Shown: piece by piece, positions 26,135-36,132 of the stretch | How positions within the stretch are numbered: the first letter of the stretch is position 1 | How the letters are laid out: every line of letters begins with the position of its first letter | Assembly (NCBI RefSeq): GCF_024267675.1 | Contig: NZ_JALDYX010000006.1 | Coordinates: 1-64,000 of the forward strand | DNA: 64,000 nt | Direction of reading: 5' to 3' | Source of the DNA: Marinobacterium sedimentorum | GTDB taxonomy: Bacteria > Pseudomonadota > Gammaproteobacteria > Pseudomonadales > Balneatricaceae | Position numbers and translations under genes: made by a program | The notes under the pieces: generated by a model | What the model was told of the DNA's origin: nothing | Seen by the model: only the letters and a program-made list of their open reading frames with translations | Databases searched by the model: none

Positions 26135-26142
<8 letters not shown>
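25141..26142 (+). CDS. rluC: 23S rRNA pseudouridine synthase RluC
   Basis: RluC (333 aa) isomerises uridines 955, 2504 and 2580 of 23S rRNA (E. coli numbering). An N-terminal S4 RNA-binding domain covers about residues 22-80 ([36 protein letters not shown]). The catalytic domain has IINKPSGLAVHGGSG and the HRLDRDTSG motif with nucleophile Asp147, then [27 protein letters not shown]. It is divergent from rne, as in many gammaproteobacteria. The last 8 nt overlap the next gene. No Shine-Dalgarno sequence is evident before ATG 25141. Confidence 0.94.
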
Positions 26143-28325
<2,183 letters not shown>

Positions 28326-28453
28326 ACCTGAACTGCAGGGCAGTCTCGTCCGGGAGAGGGAGGCTGCTGTCTTTGGCGCGGCTTGCGTGCCTGGGTGGCA
28401 GGAGGTAGATTGACCGGCAACATTTTGCCCGTTAATTACGCAAGGAGACTGAT

Positions 28454-29071
28454 GTGGAGCTGGCCTGTCTTGATCTGGAAGGTGTACTGGTCCCGGAAAT
28501 CTGGATCGCATTCGCAGAAGAAACGGGCATCGATGCCCTAAAAGCCACCACCCGGGATATCCCTGATTACGATGTACTGATGCAGCAACGCCTGCGCATT
28601 CTCGATGAGCACGGCCTGACGCTGCCGCAAATCCAGCAGACGATCAGCCGCCTCAAGCCCCTGGAGGGCGCCAGGGAGTTTATCGACTGGCTGCGCGAGC
28701 GTTTTCAGGTGGTGATACTGTCCGATACCTTTTATGAATTCGCGGCCCCCCTGATGCAGCAGCTTGGGTATCCGACACTGCTGTGTCACAAGCTAGAGAG
28801 CGACGAGGCGGGGCGTATCACCGGCTACAAGCTGCGCCAGCGGGACCCCAAGCGCCAGTCGGTGCGGGCGTTCCAGCTGCTCAACTATCGCGTGATCGCC
28901 GCCGGTGATTCCTACAACGACACCACCATGCTGTCCCAGGCCGAGGCCGGTATTCTGTTTCATGCCCCTGCCAATGTTATCGCCGAATTTCCACAGTTTC
29001 CGGCGGTACAGACCTTTGCGGACCTCAAGCAGGAATTTATCCGCGCCAGCCAGCGCACGCTGAGCCTGTAA
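28454..29071 (+). CDS. thrH: ThrH phosphoserine phosphatase / homoserine phosphotransferase
   Basis: A 205-aa HAD-superfamily enzyme starting at GTG 28454 with AAGGAG upstream. It begins MELACLDLEGVLVPEIWIAFAE, where the first Asp of DLEG is the nucleophile; Glu at the second position is characteristic of ThrH. HAD motif II is VVILSDTF, and motif IV is AAGDSYNDTTML. ThrH of Pseudomonas aeruginosa can transfer phosphate from phosphoserine to homoserine and bypass ThrB. Length is normal. It follows cysB as in pseudomonads; a direct link to sulfur control is not shown. Confidence 0.93.
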   Translation: MELACLDLEGVLVPEIWIAFAEETGIDALKATTRDIPDYDVLMQQRLRILDEHGLTLPQIQQTISRLKPLEGAREFIDWLRERFQVVILSDTFYEFAAPLMQQLGYPTLLCHKLESDEAGRITGYKLRQRDPKRQSVRAFQLLNYRVIAAGDSYNDTTMLSQAEAGILFHAPANVIAEFPQFPAVQTFADLKQEFIRASQRTLSL

Positions 29072-29393
29072 GTCCCTCCGGTTCTGGACATGAATCTTTT
29101 GCCTGCGGGTACAGCGCATTGAGCTAGACTTTATCGGGCCAGCACGAATTCGGGACCTATAGCGTGCCGCCTATCCGATTTATGGGTGCTGGTCCGGAGG
29201 TTTTGCCGTACTCCAACGTGGAATTCCTTGTGGTGGCTGAAAGTCAGGGAGGATGGCTGTACGCTGCGGGGGGTTGGTTTCGGTCACTGCCGGTTGCGGG
29301 TGGCAGCGAAAGCAGCCTTGCCTGATGCCCTGCCGGATGTGGGGCTGACCGGTCGCGCTCCGGCGCGCCAGTGGCGGGGCGGAGGAAAGCGCC
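29072..29393. other. Gene-free region upstream of the secreted protease
   Basis: I see no supported gene. Short reading frames on both strands have no recognisable family. GGAGGA at 29381-29386 is the ribosome-binding site of the protease. No clear sigma70 promoter could be fixed by eye. Confidence 0.35.
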
Positions 29394-31298
29394 ATGCGCC
29401 ATCTGATGTCCATTCTTGTTTTTCTTGTTATATGTTTCCCGGTTGTCGATGCTCAGGCAGGTCCACTGCAGGGTCCCGGCAACATTCATTCATCGCCGCC
29501 GCCGCGCTATGCGACGGATCGCATTCTGGTCAAGCTCAAGCCGGGGACTGTTGCCGCCCAGTTGCAGGCGCTGCCGCAGGGGGATCATTTCCTGCGCACG
29601 ATACCGGGGCTGGGCGTCCATGTTTTGCAGGTTCCCGCCGGAACCGTGCTGGATCGGGTAGCCGTCTATCAGCGTAACCCGAACGTGCTTTATGCCGAAC
29701 CGGATTATAATCGTATCCTGATTGAACCCAATGAGGGTACCGATCCGCTGCCGCCCGACGGTACCGGCAACGATCATTTTTCCGACCAGTGGGCGCTCAA
29801 CAATACCGGCCAGCTCCATGCGATTCCCGACCCGGTGCTCGGTATTGTCGAGGTCAGCGGCTCTTCCGATGCGGATATCGATGCACCACAGGCCTGGGAT
29901 ATTTCCACCGGTTCGTCCAGTGTCAAGATCGGCATCCTCGATACGGGTATCGACTGCCGGGACGCGGGTAATCCCTCGGGCAGTCTGGAGTTTACTGCCG
30001 GGAAGTGCATCGAACAGGTGAACTTTGTCGGCGGGGAAGAGGATCTGCTCGACTATCTCGGGCACGGTACTCACGTTGCGGGTATAGCGGCTGCAACGAC
30101 GAACAATGGTATCGGCATTGCCGGTGTCGGCTGGAACAGCTCGGTCGGAAGCCTGAAAACCTGCTACCAGTATTACTATTATCCGTATCCGGAGCTGGGG
30201 GATATCTATTACGAAATCATCGGGGTCTGCCCGGTATCGGCATCAGCGGAAGCAATCCAGTATGCCGCCGATCACGATTATCACGTCATCAACATGAGCT
30301 ACGCCAGTGACGAATTTGATGTAAATGGCGATCCGGTCAGCTATGGCGGCTATTCGCAGGCGGAAGCCGATGCGGTCGCCAATGCCTGGGATGCGGGCGT
30401 GGTGCTGGTGGCGGCTGCCGGTAACGAGGGGGCCAACACACAGATCTATCCCGCCGCCTACCCGCAGGTGATCGCCGTCGGGGCGACCGATCATGACGAC
30501 AACGTTCCGGATTTCTCCAGCTTTGGCAGTAACTGGGTGTCCCTGATGGCGCCTGGAGAGAACATTATTTCCACTGTGCCTAATGAATTCTGTGTCTTCT
30601 ACGCATGGCTTCTCGGGCTCGAGTTCGATCCAGACAGCGATGTTTGTCTCGACTGGTATTCCGGTACCTCTATGGCCAGTCCCCATGTCGCCGGTGCGGC
30701 GGCCGTGGTCTGGGGGCATCTCTTCGCCGGGAGCCTGGCCGATCCAGGCAGCTGTACCGATGCCGACGGTGCTACGCCCTGTAATCAGGTGGTGCGTGAT
30801 CGTCTTGAATCCGGCGCGGATACGGCCGGAGCTCTGGGTCAAAACATGCTTGCCTGGTCGGCGAATGGTCGGCTCAATCTTCATGGCGCCTTGACAGCAA
30901 GTGTGGAACCGCCACCTCCGCCACCACCCCCGGAGCCGGAGGTTCCGCAAGCTCCGTCAGCGCCGGTAGCGCTAATTGTGGATGACAGCGGTGATCAGTC
31001 GGTTGAGCTAACCTGGTCGCACAGCCTGACCAATGTGACGGGCTTCGATGTCGAGCGAGATTCGATACATCCGAAAAATGGCAAAACGACGGCAGTTGAT
31101 ATTTTAGACGCTGGCATGACACTGACTTTAACTGATCATGTATCCAGTGGACTTTACCGCTACCGCGTTATCGCCAAGAACGGTGATGTCCTTTCGGACT
31201 GGAGCGGCTATTCGGGCGATATTGCTGTCAGTGACAGTGGAGGTGGCAGTGGCGGCGGTGGTCCGGGTGGTGGCAAGGGCGGCAAACCCGCCAAATAG
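29394..31298 (+). CDS. Secreted S8 family serine peptidase with C-terminal FnIII-like domain
   Basis: A 634-aa subtilisin-like protease starting at ATG 29394, 7 nt after GGAGGA. The order is: signal peptide (1-22, cleavage after AQA), a fervidolysin-type propeptide (about 40-110, RILVKLKPGTVAAQLQ to NVLYAEPDYN), and a peptidase domain (about 125-500). The catalytic triad is intact: Asp183 (ILDTGID), His224 (GHGTHVAGI) and Ser426 (GTSMASPHVAG), with oxyanion Asn344. A Pro-rich linker (about 505-515) leads to an FnIII-like domain (520-612) and a Gly/Lys-rich tail. Cysteine pairs suggest disulfides outside the cell. The function is extracellular protein degradation; it has no linked regulator. 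Confidence 0.93.
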   Translation: MRHLMSILVFLVICFPVVDAQAGPLQGPGNIHSSPPPRYATDRILVKLKPGTVAAQLQALPQGDHFLRTIPGLGVHVLQVPAGTVLDRVAVYQRNPNVLYAEPDYNRILIEPNEGTDPLPPDGTGNDHFSDQWALNNTGQLHAIPDPVLGIVEVSGSSDADIDAPQAWDISTGSSSVKIGILDTGIDCRDAGNPSGSLEFTAGKCIEQVNFVGGEEDLLDYLGHGTHVAGIAAATTNNGIGIAGVGWNSSVGSLKTCYQYYYYPYPELGDIYYEIIGVCPVSASAEAIQYAADHDYHVINMSYASDEFDVNGDPVSYGGYSQAEADAVANAWDAGVVLVAAAGNEGANTQIYPAAYPQVIAVGATDHDDNVPDFSSFGSNWVSLMAPGENIISTVPNEFCVFYAWLLGLEFDPDSDVCLDWYSGTSMASPHVAGAAAVVWGHLFAGSLADPGSCTDADGATPCNQVVRDRLESGADTAGALGQNMLAWSANGRLNLHGALTASVEPPPPPPPPEPEVPQAPSAPVALIVDDSGDQSVELTWSHSLTNVTGFDVERDSIHPKNGKTTAVDILDAGMTLTLTDHVSSGLYRYRVIAKNGDVLSDWSGYSGDIAVSDSGGGSGGGGPGGGKGGKPAK

Positions 31299-31328
31299 TA
31301 CCCGACAGGATTGACAGACCAGGCGGCG

Positions 31329-31356
31329 AAACGCCGGCACTCAGTGGCCGGCGTTT
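31329..31356. terminator. Hairpin between convergent protease and pabB genes
   Basis: AAACGCCGG pairs with CCGGCGTTT, with a bulged inner stem; it spans the pabB stop codon. The T-run is only three bases, so termination efficiency is uncertain. Confidence 0.45.
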
Positions 31357-32762
31357 GCGTTACAGGTCGCTTCAAGTGTCTTCAGCAGGTTGTTGACCTT
31401 GTTGTAGGTCTCTGCGTATTCCTGTTCTGTAATCGAGTCCGCCACTATGCCGCCGCCGGCCCAGCAGAAGATACGGTCCTGTTCGCACAGCAGGGTGCGA
31501 ATGGTGATGCTGGTATCCATGCGCCCGCACAGGCTGATATAGCCGATGGAGCCACAGTAGATGTTGCGACGCTGCGGTTCCAGTTCGTCGATGATTTCCA
31601 TGGCGCGGATTTTTGGTGCGCCGGTGATCGAGCCGCCGGGAAAACAGTGTTCCAGCAGATCCAGCGGCTGTTGCTGCTCGGCCAGTGTGCCAGTCACCGT
31701 GGTGACCAGGTGGTGCACATTGGCGTAACTTTCGACGGTAAACAGTCGCGGTACCTTCACCGACCCCAGTGCGCAGACCTTGCTCAGGTCGTTGCGCATC
31801 AGGTCCACAATCATCAGGTTTTCGGCCCGGTCCTTGTCTGACTCGCGTAGCTCCTGCTTCAGCTGTGCGTCTGTCTCTCTGTTGTTGCCTCGTGGCCGCG
31901 TACCCTTGATGGGCTTGGTCGTCACCAGGCGCTGGTCGGTGCACAGAAACTGTTCGGGTGACAGCGACAGCACGGCGCCATCGTCACTTTCCAGGTAGGC
32001 CGAATAGGGTGTGGGGGCGGCCCGGCGCAGCATCTGATAGGCCCGCCAGGGATCGCCGTCAAAGGTGGAGCTGAAGCGCTGGGTGAAGTTGACCTGGTAG
32101 CAGTCGCCTTCCTTTATATAGTCGTCAATGCGTGCCAGCGCCTGATTGTACTGCTGGGGGGGCAGGTCATTGTGAAAGCCCGTGCGCAGCCTGAATTCAG
32201 GTGTCGCGACGGGTTGGGCTGGACGCTGCAGGCGCTGCAGTATCGCCTGCAGCTGCTGCGACGCGCAGCTCGGGTGGGCGATCAGTTCGCTCCGCGCCCG
32301 ATGGTGATCCACTACGATGGCCCAACTGTAAAAGCCCATGCGCATTTCAGGGAAGGCGATATCATCGCCCGCCAGTGCCGGCAACTGTTCCAGCGCCCGC
32401 CCCAGGTCGTATCCCAGATGGCCGATGAGGCCGCCGCAGAACGGCAGGTCGTCCTGGGGTTCGGGGGCCGGGTGTCTGGCCAGTAACTGTCTCAGGGCAT
32501 CGAAGGGGGAGCCTTGCAGGGTTTCACAGACACCGTTGCGGATCAGCTGCAGATTGCCGCGATTGAAGCGCACCAGAAAATCCGGCGCCGCTGTAATGAT
32601 GTCGTAACGGCCGTACCGGCTGAGCGGGCGGCCGCTGTCCAGCCATACAGGGCTGCCAAGGTCGCGAATGGCCTCGAACAGGGAGCTGCTGTCTTCGCGG
32701 TAGTCTAACGCTGTACGACTGATCACGTGCCTGGAGTCTGCCTGCTGGTAAGAAAGCCGCAA
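31341..32762 (-). CDS. pabB: Aminodeoxychorismate synthase component I
   Basis: PabB (473 aa from TTG 32762; GTG 32726 is an alternative start) makes 4-amino-4-deoxychorismate from chorismate and ammonia for folate synthesis. N-terminal features are WLDSGRP and YDIITAAP. The chorismate-binding domain has YQVNFTQRF, AYLESDDGAVLSLSPEQFL, the TKPIKGTRPRG motif with the catalytic Lys, ENLMIVDLMRNDLSKV and PGGSITGAPKIRAMEII. The second enzyme of the pathway, PabC, lies at 63220. A MITE begins 27 bp upstream of the TTG, so the promoter must lie within or across that element. Confidence 0.92.
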   Translation of the reverse strand: MRLSYQQADSRHVISRTALDYREDSSSLFEAIRDLGSPVWLDSGRPLSRYGRYDIITAAPDFLVRFNRGNLQLIRNGVCETLQGSPFDALRQLLARHPAPEPQDDLPFCGGLIGHLGYDLGRALEQLPALAGDDIAFPEMRMGFYSWAIVVDHHRARSELIAHPSCASQQLQAILQRLQRPAQPVATPEFRLRTGFHNDLPPQQYNQALARIDDYIKEGDCYQVNFTQRFSSTFDGDPWRAYQMLRRAAPTPYSAYLESDDGAVLSLSPEQFLCTDQRLVTTKPIKGTRPRGNNRETDAQLKQELRESDKDRAENLMIVDLMRNDLSKVCALGSVKVPRLFTVESYANVHHLVTTVTGTLAEQQQPLDLLEHCFPGGSITGAPKIRAMEIIDELEPQRRNIYCGSIGYISLCGRMDTSITIRTLLCEQDRIFCWAGGGIVADSITEQEYAETYNKVNNLLKTLEATCNANAGH

Positions 32763-32789
32763 TTCTACCCGCGGCGCAGGGGCAATGCA

Positions 32790-33060
32790 CTAGTGTACTG
32801 CTTCGCCCTAATGGGTGCTTATAGAGCCCGCCAATTCGTGTCCGGCAAGGCGCCGTTCGCTGGTAATAGTGGGGCTCTTGCCAAGAGCGGCAACGCAGCA
32901 GGGCGCGAATTGGCGAGCTCCCTGCGGGCGAGCCGCCAGGAGGCCGTCCACTGTGTTGCATTTCCTCGAAATAGGCCCACTATGCCTTCGAAAATGCGCC
33001 GTGCGGCCAACCTCCTGGCGACTCGCTAAAAGCGCCTCTAAGAGCGAAGCAGTACACTAG
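32790..33060. mobile_element. 271-bp MITE-like element with 17-bp perfect terminal inverted repeats
   Basis: The ends CTAGTGTACTGCTTCGC (32790-32806) and its exact complement (33044-33060) define the element; a weaker match continues inward about 14 bp. The outermost CTAG contains TA, the target duplicated by IS630/Tc1-mariner-type transposases. Internal inverted pairs are CGCCAATTCG (32829-32838/32906-32915), GCGAGYCGCCAGGAGG (32928-32943/33011-33026) and ATAGTGGG (32866-32873/32976-32983), plus a GCTCTT hairpin at 32874-32888. No plausible protein is encoded, so it would depend on a transposase supplied elsewhere. Confidence 0.8.
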
Positions 33061-33172
33061 GAGCCTGCGGGGAAGCGGTCTCTGGTCAGTCTGGTAATGC
33101 AGTTCGTGCAGGTACTGTCCTGCGTCTGTGTACCGCAAGCTTATATAAGGCTGCGCAATCAGATGAGGGCGC

Positions 33173-33178
33173 TATAAT
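33173..33178 (+). promoter_or_regulatory. -10 box upstream of the alpha/beta hydrolase
   Basis: TATAAT in the context GCTATAATTG, about 90 nt before ATG 33268. No good -35 is visible at the usual distance. Confidence 0.45.
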
Positions 33179-33267
33179 TGTCCACCGCACTCGAAGTGTC
33201 GACACTTTACCTAAACGGGCGCCTCGCTGTCGCGCCGCGCTCTCTGTGCTTAATCAAGGATCCTTGT

Positions 33268-34146
33268 ATGCGTCACCCTTTTTCTGTGAATAGGCACTGC
33301 CTGAAGCTGGCGGACCAGCACCTGAGCTATAGGCTCTATCACAACGAGGCGGCAGTATCCGACCGCCAGCTGGTGCTGTTGCACGGTGCCGGTGTGGCCG
33401 GGCTTGATACCTGGCACGCGCTGACCGCCTTCACGCAGCAGTGGCGCTGGATACTGGTGCCCGATCAGCGGGGGATGGGGGATACCCATAGCCCCGACGG
33501 CCAGGAGCATCCCTATGTCATTCAGGAACTGGTGGCGGATCTGGAGGCTTTGGTGGATCACCTGGGCTGGCAGATGTTTGACCTCGGGGGTTACTCCCTG
33601 GGCGGGTTGGTGGCCATGTTGTTCAAGCAACGGCATTCGCTGCGGGTAGGGAAACAGTATCTGCTTGAGTCAGCCATTCTGGATCGGCCGGACTGGAACA
33701 GCACTGTGGCGTTGCGCCAGCGCTACAGCCATGTGGTGGGGCACCTCAGTGGCAGCGACGCTGCGCAGGGTATCACCCAGTTTCTCGATGCGATTTCACC
33801 CGATCGCAAGATCAAGCCTGAAGCCGAGCGGATGATGGTGTCCCGGCTGGCGGCGCGCCCGCTGGGGTTTGCCAATGCGCTCAATGCCGTTACCCGGGCG
33901 ATCAATGAGGTGAGCCGTGACGAGATTGTAGCCGCCCAGGGCGATGTCAGCAGTTTTATCGGTGGGCGCAGCGTCGATCCCATGCACCAGTATCACCGGC
34001 ATCTGGCTGAGCGCCTGCCCAACTGGCACTACTTTCTGGTGGCCGGCACCGATCATTCGCTGCCGTTCCAGAAGCCGCGCCAGATCGCCACGATCATGGA
34101 AGCCGAGCTGCTGCGCTATCTGGAATCTGCTGACACTTCGGTGTGA
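33268..34146 (+). CDS. Alpha/beta hydrolase
   Basis: A 292-aa single-domain hydrolase starting at ATG 33268 with AAGGA upstream. It shows the oxyanion strand LVLLHGAGVAGLDTW, the DQRGMGDTHSP loop typical of esterase and haloperoxidase-like members, and the nucleophile elbow GYSLGG with Ser110. A late GTDHSLPFQ supplies the catalytic His, and the acid is probably the Asp in GRSVDPMHQ. There is no signal peptide. The substrate is not predictable. It lies between the MITE and the propionate operon, and no coupling to either is evident. Confidence 0.87.
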   Translation: MRHPFSVNRHCLKLADQHLSYRLYHNEAAVSDRQLVLLHGAGVAGLDTWHALTAFTQQWRWILVPDQRGMGDTHSPDGQEHPYVIQELVADLEALVDHLGWQMFDLGGYSLGGLVAMLFKQRHSLRVGKQYLLESAILDRPDWNSTVALRQRYSHVVGHLSGSDAAQGITQFLDAISPDRKIKPEAERMMVSRLAARPLGFANALNAVTRAINEVSRDEIVAAQGDVSSFIGGRSVDPMHQYHRHLAERLPNWHYFLVAGTDHSLPFQKPRQIATIMEAELLRYLESADTSV

Positions 34147-34171
34147 ATCCTGGCGCAGGGGGTAGGTTTTA

Positions 34172-34189
34172 ATAGGTATATATACCTAT
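34172..34189. promoter_or_regulatory. Perfect 18-bp palindrome upstream of the prp operon
   Basis: ATAGGTATATATACCTAT is self-complementary. It lies 104 nt before the GntR gene and 4 nt before a TTGACA sequence (34194-34199). FCD-type GntR regulators often bind GTATAC-like palindromes, so it is a candidate autoregulatory operator. Confidence 0.55.
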
Positions 34190-34218
34190 AGTGTTGACAC
34201 ATTATATCAATATGACTG

Positions 34219-34247
34219 TTGACCTCTGTTTTAAGCGGCGTTATGGT
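34219..34247 (+). promoter_or_regulatory. Candidate sigma70 promoter of the gntR-prp operon
   Basis: TTGACC (34219-34224) and TATGGT (34242-34247) are separated by 17 bp. The predicted transcript start is near 34254, about 40 nt before the GntR ATG at 34293. Confidence 0.4.
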
Positions 34248-34292
34248 GGCGTTACTTAAACATTGTCGACAGTCTTCAGTTCTTGAGTCCCT

Positions 34293-35006
34293 ATGACAGA
34301 CAAAACGATTGTACGGTCAATTCAAATGGAAACCCGAACACTGGCGGATCGCGTCTGTGATGAAATTGTCACCGCGATCGTCAAGGGTGAGATGCCGCCG
34401 GGTTACAAGATCAGCGAGCCGGAACTGGCCCGCGTTTACGGCATCAGTCGTGGGCCATTGCGTGAAGCCATGCGGCGTCTCGAAGGTCTGCGCCTGATCG
34501 AGCGCAAGCCACATATCGGTGCCCGGGTGGTGAAGCTGTCGGCCAATGAGCTGGTCGAGATCTACCGGGTGCGCGAAGCCCTTGAAGGCATGGCGTGTCG
34601 GCTGGCCGCCGAGTTCATGACCGAAGCCGAAATTCAGGGCTTGCGAGACCTGCTGGATGCGCATGAGCGTTCGGTGGAAGAACTCGAAGGCCGCGCCTAT
34701 TTCCAGAAGGAAGGCGATCTGGATTTCCATTTCCGAATCGTTCAGGGCAGCAAGAACGCCAAGTTGCTGGAGATTCTCGGCAGCGATCTTTACCACCTGG
34801 TACGCATGTACCGCTATCAGTTCAGTGTCTCCAGTTCGCGTCCCAAAAGGGCGCTCAAGGAACACCGCCAGATCGTGGATGCGATTGATGCGCGGGATCC
34901 CGAGCTGGCGGAATTGCTGATGCGTCGACACATCAGTGCGGCACGTCGCAATATTGAAAACAAACTCGAATCAGTGAATTCAACACTGGGGGAACATCAT
35001 GGCTGA
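34293..35006 (+). CDS. GntR family (FCD) regulator of the methylcitrate operon
   Basis: A 237-aa regulator. The N-terminal winged helix is GEMPPGYKISEPELARVYGISRGPLREAMRRLEGLRLIERKPHIGARV. The C-terminal FCD domain (about residues 85-225) has YRVREALEGMACRLAAEFM, DLDFHFRIVQGSKNAKLLEIL and the metal-ligand His in LKEHRQIVDAI and MRRHISAARRNIE. Genes of this type head prp operons in pseudomonads, where the regulator represses the operon and responds to methylcitrate-pathway intermediates. The last codons overlap a short duplicate of the prpB start (34999). Confidence 0.92.
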   Translation: MTDKTIVRSIQMETRTLADRVCDEIVTAIVKGEMPPGYKISEPELARVYGISRGPLREAMRRLEGLRLIERKPHIGARVVKLSANELVEIYRVREALEGMACRLAAEFMTEAEIQGLRDLLDAHERSVEELEGRAYFQKEGDLDFHFRIVQGSKNAKLLEILGSDLYHLVRMYRYQFSVSSSRPKRALKEHRQIVDAIDARDPELAELLMRRHISAARRNIENKLESVNSTLGEHHG

Positions 35007-35061
35007 CAAGCTTGCCGCAGGCCGGCATTTTCGCCGGCCAATGTCTGACAACAAACCGTAG
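34999..35061 (+). pseudogene. Degenerate duplicate of the prpB 5' end (20-codon ORF)
   Basis: An ATG-to-TAG reading frame of 20 codons gives MADKLAAGRHFRRPMSDNKP, closely matching PrpB residues 1-20 ([20 protein letters not shown]). The similarity extends upstream through the ribosome-binding region (CTGGGGGAACATC versus CTGGGAGAAAAAC). It overlaps the gntR stop by 8 nt, out of frame, and ends 70 nt before the true prpB start. A perfect 7-bp hairpin, GGCCGGC-ATTTTC-GCCGGCC, occupies 35020-35039. It is either a relic of tandem duplication or a leader peptide that influences prpB translation. Confidence 0.75.
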
Positions 35062-35131
35062 CTCAGGGTGTCGCGGTACCTCAATATCGCACACAAGCGG
35101 GATTACCTGAACCAGAATCTGGGAGAAAAAC

Positions 35132-36025
35132 ATGGCTGACAAACTTACCGCGGGCGGACGCTTTCGCAAGGCACTGGCTGAGAACAAGCCGTTGCAGATC
35201 GTTGGTACCATCAATGCTTACCACGCCATGATGGCCACCCGTGTCGGGCATCAGGCCATTTACCTCTCCGGTGGCGGCGTAGCGAATGCGTCCTACGGTC
35301 TGCCGGACCTTGGCATGACCTCCATGAATGACGTGCTGGAAGATGTGCGCCGCATCACCAACGCGGTGGAAACGCCGCTGCTGGTGGATATCGATACGGG
35401 CTGGGGTGGCGCTTTCAACATTGCCCGCACCGTGCGGGAAATGATCAAGGGCGGCGCAGCAGCGGTGCATATCGAAGATCAGGTGGCGCAAAAGCGCTGC
35501 GGTCATCGACCCAACAAGGAAATTGTATCGCTGGAAGAAATGGTGGATCGCGTCAAGGCGGCGGTGGATGCCCGTACCGACGACGATTTCTTCCTTATTG
35601 CCCGTACCGATGCCTTCCAGCAGGATGGTCTGAATGCGGCGGTTGAGCGCGCCCAGGCCTGTCTGGAAGCGGGTGCCGATGGCATTTTCGCCGAAGCGGT
35701 GCATACGCTGGAAGACTACCGCGCCTTTACCGATGGGATTAATGGCGCCCACCTGCTGGCCAATATCACCGAATTTGGCGCCACGCCGCTGTTCAACAAG
35801 CAGGAGCTGGCCGAAAACGGTGCCAGCATGGTGCTGTACCCGCTGTCCGCCTTCCGGGCGGCCAACAAGGCAGCACTGAATGTGTTCGAGCATCTGCTGC
35901 ACGATGGCGACCAGCGCGCCGTTGTTGACAGCATGCAGACCCGCATGGAGCTGTACGACTTCCTGAACTATCACGATTTCGAACAGAAGCTCGATGCGCT
36001 CTTCGCCGAAGGCAAGAACAAGTAA
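35132..36025 (+). CDS. prpB: 2-methylisocitrate lyase
   Basis: PrpB (297 aa) cleaves 2-methylisocitrate to pyruvate and succinate, the last step of the methylcitrate cycle. It is a TIM-barrel enzyme of the isocitrate lyase superfamily. Mg-binding and active-site features are [12 protein letters not shown], the [18 protein letters not shown] loop with the catalytic Cys in KRCGH, and [16 protein letters not shown]. Late blocks are [12 protein letters not shown] and [11 protein letters not shown] 35132 has GGGAGAAAAA upstream. A partial copy of its 5' end lies just upstream at 34999. It is the first enzyme gene of the operon. Confidence 0.96.
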   Translation: MADKLTAGGRFRKALAENKPLQIVGTINAYHAMMATRVGHQAIYLSGGGVANASYGLPDLGMTSMNDVLEDVRRITNAVETPLLVDIDTGWGGAFNIARTVREMIKGGAAAVHIEDQVAQKRCGHRPNKEIVSLEEMVDRVKAAVDARTDDDFFLIARTDAFQQDGLNAAVERAQACLEAGADGIFAEAVHTLEDYRAFTDGINGAHLLANITEFGATPLFNKQELAENGASMVLYPLSAFRAANKAALNVFEHLLHDGDQRAVVDSMQTRMELYDFLNYHDFEQKLDALFAEGKNK

Positions 36026-36132
36026 CAGTGACGCCGGGCGAGTGGCACTGCGGTCCGCTCACGGCGTAACGGATTCAATTCAAGTACCCGGGCTGCGCCA
36101 CGGTGCATGCCCTAAGAATAAGGAGAGACAGG

